Source of the DNA: Agriterribacter humi
GTDB lineage: Bacteria; Bacteroidota; Bacteroidia; Chitinophagales; Chitinophagaceae
Assembly: GCF_009192765.1 (NCBI RefSeq)
Contig: NZ_VOHQ01000002.1
Span: 310,001 to 374,000 of the forward strand
Length of the DNA: 64,000 nt
Direction: 5' to 3'
A model generated the notes under the pieces. The model did not search any database. It saw only the letters and a list, made by a program, of their open reading frames with translations, and was not told the origin of the DNA. This document shows positions 63,545 through 64,000 of the stretch, piece by piece (position 1 is the first letter of the stretch; each line of letters begins with the position of its first letter). The position numbers and the translations under genes are program-made.

Positions 63545-64000
63545 ATGAAAACCTCCCGAAGAGATACATTGAAATTACTTGGAATGGCTATGGCCGCGCA
63601 TACTATACCGGAACCATTATTTTCGGCTGTTAATCATGTAAGCAATCAACTGCCCGCACGAGGCATCATCAGTTCCGCTTTTAACCCTGCTGATGCTACA
63701 TGGAATATTGCATGGCCGGGCAAGGTAGCTCAATACGATCTCGTATACCAGAGCCCGCCCATAGATCCTTTCCAGGGTATGCCTTTAGGTAATGGAGACA
63801 TAGGTGTGCTTATCTGGTGTGAAGAATCAAAAATGATTATTGCCGTAAACAAGTGCGATTTATGGGAGGATGCCCGTTTTGATAGATTTGGCAACTGGAG
63901 CAAGGAACAGGAAGACATCAGCACCACGTTAAGGCATGCCTGCAGGATGGTGATAGATTTTAAATTCCCGGTTTTCAGTACACTATATCTTTCCGGGTTT
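63545..64000 (+). CDS. Start of a Tat-exported DUF5703/GH-like protein (runs off window)
   Basis: The first 152 codons are open to the last base. The N-terminus has a twin-arginine motif (SRRDTLKLLGMAMAAHT), pointing to Tat export. The mature part starts with YDLVYQSPPIDPFQGMPLGN, GDIGVLIWCEESKMII and NKCDLWEDARFDRF, the pattern of DUF5703 N-terminal domains (MPLGNGDIG... KxDxW), which precede a large alpha/alpha glycosidase module similar to GH95. The catalytic part is beyond the window, so function is not established. It is the fifth gene of PUL3, 23 bp after the beta-propeller gene. Folding in the cytoplasm before export would suit a metal- or cofactor-containing enzyme, though many bacteroidotal GHs carry Tat-like signals. 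Confidence 0.8.
   Translation, partial: MKTSRRDTLKLLGMAMAAHTIPEPLFSAVNHVSNQLPARGIISSAFNPADATWNIAWPGKVAQYDLVYQSPPIDPFQGMPLGNGDIGVLIWCEESKMIIAVNKCDLWEDARFDRFGNWSKEQEDISTTLRHACRMVIDFKFPVFSTLYLSGF

Noticed and set aside
1-64000. CRISPR arrays, rRNA or tRNA genes
   Set aside because: No regularly spaced repeats and no recognisable RNA gene segments were seen on reading; small tRNAs could be missed without a covariance search.

Overview
The window looks like chromosomal DNA of a carbohydrate-degrading Bacteroidota, most likely of the Chitinophagaceae type. The main reasons are three complete SusC/SusD pairs, a Bacteroidota-style imuA-imuB-dnaE2 mutagenesis cassette, SusC and SusD proteins with typical Bacteroidota export signals, AraC regulators with cupin-type sensor domains, weak ribosome binding sites and a moderate GC content. 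The genus assignment is an inference from gene style, not from a marker gene. No rRNA, tRNA or CRISPR array was seen.

Layout: (1) 1-4434, minus strand: imuA, imuB and the first 730 codons of dnaE2, with a perfect 21-bp palindrome upstream that is a good candidate SOS-type operator. (2) 4.5-10.7 kb: a low-density stretch with a transposase relic, a lone lipoprotein carrying a cytochrome c domain and a beta-propeller, an AraC regulator and a sodium/solute symporter broken by several frameshifts. (3) 10.97-28.6 kb: a polysaccharide utilization locus (PUL1) with SusC, SusD, a GH95 alpha-L-fucosidase, an unrecognised secreted protein, a DPP-IV-like peptidase, L-serine dehydratase, Xaa-Pro aminopeptidase, a relic of two further catabolic genes, an aldo/keto reductase, a CE6-like esterase and a DapA-family aldolase/lyase. 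This combination suits a fucosylated, proline- and serine-rich glycoprotein. (4) 29.0-39.7 kb: an AraC regulator divergent from a seven-gene unit: sugar MFS transporter, fucose/arabinose-isomerase-family protein, PfkB kinase, class III aminotransferase, neutral-ceramidase-like protein, DhnA/LacD-type aldolase and a secreted glycosidase-like lipoprotein. This looks like a complete but unassigned catabolic route, possibly for an N-acylated amino sugar, and is the strongest candidate for an undescribed system. (5) 39.9-50.1 kb: PUL2 with SusC, SusD, a phytanoyl-CoA-dioxygenase-family enzyme, a large unrecognised lipoprotein and a second paralogue of the glycosidase-like protein. The last two genes end in twin terminators that share an identical 22-nt leader. 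(6) 50.5-55.1 kb: an orphan PAS histidine kinase, a short-chain dehydrogenase, an AraC regulator and a LutC-type LUD protein. (7) 55.7-64.0 kb: PUL3 with SusC, SusD, an alpha/alpha-barrel glycosidase-like protein, a beta-propeller glycosidase-like protein and the start of a Tat-exported DUF5703/GH-like protein that runs off the edge.

Together the genes describe outer-membrane capture (SusCD), periplasmic or surface trimming (glycosidases, esterase, peptidases), import (MFS) and cytoplasmic catabolism by isomerase, kinase and aldolase chemistry or by oxidation to keto-acids. Several neighbouring relics (transposase, symporter, dehydrogenase/amidohydrolase, SusC N-terminus) show that this accessory region has been gained and lost piecemeal.
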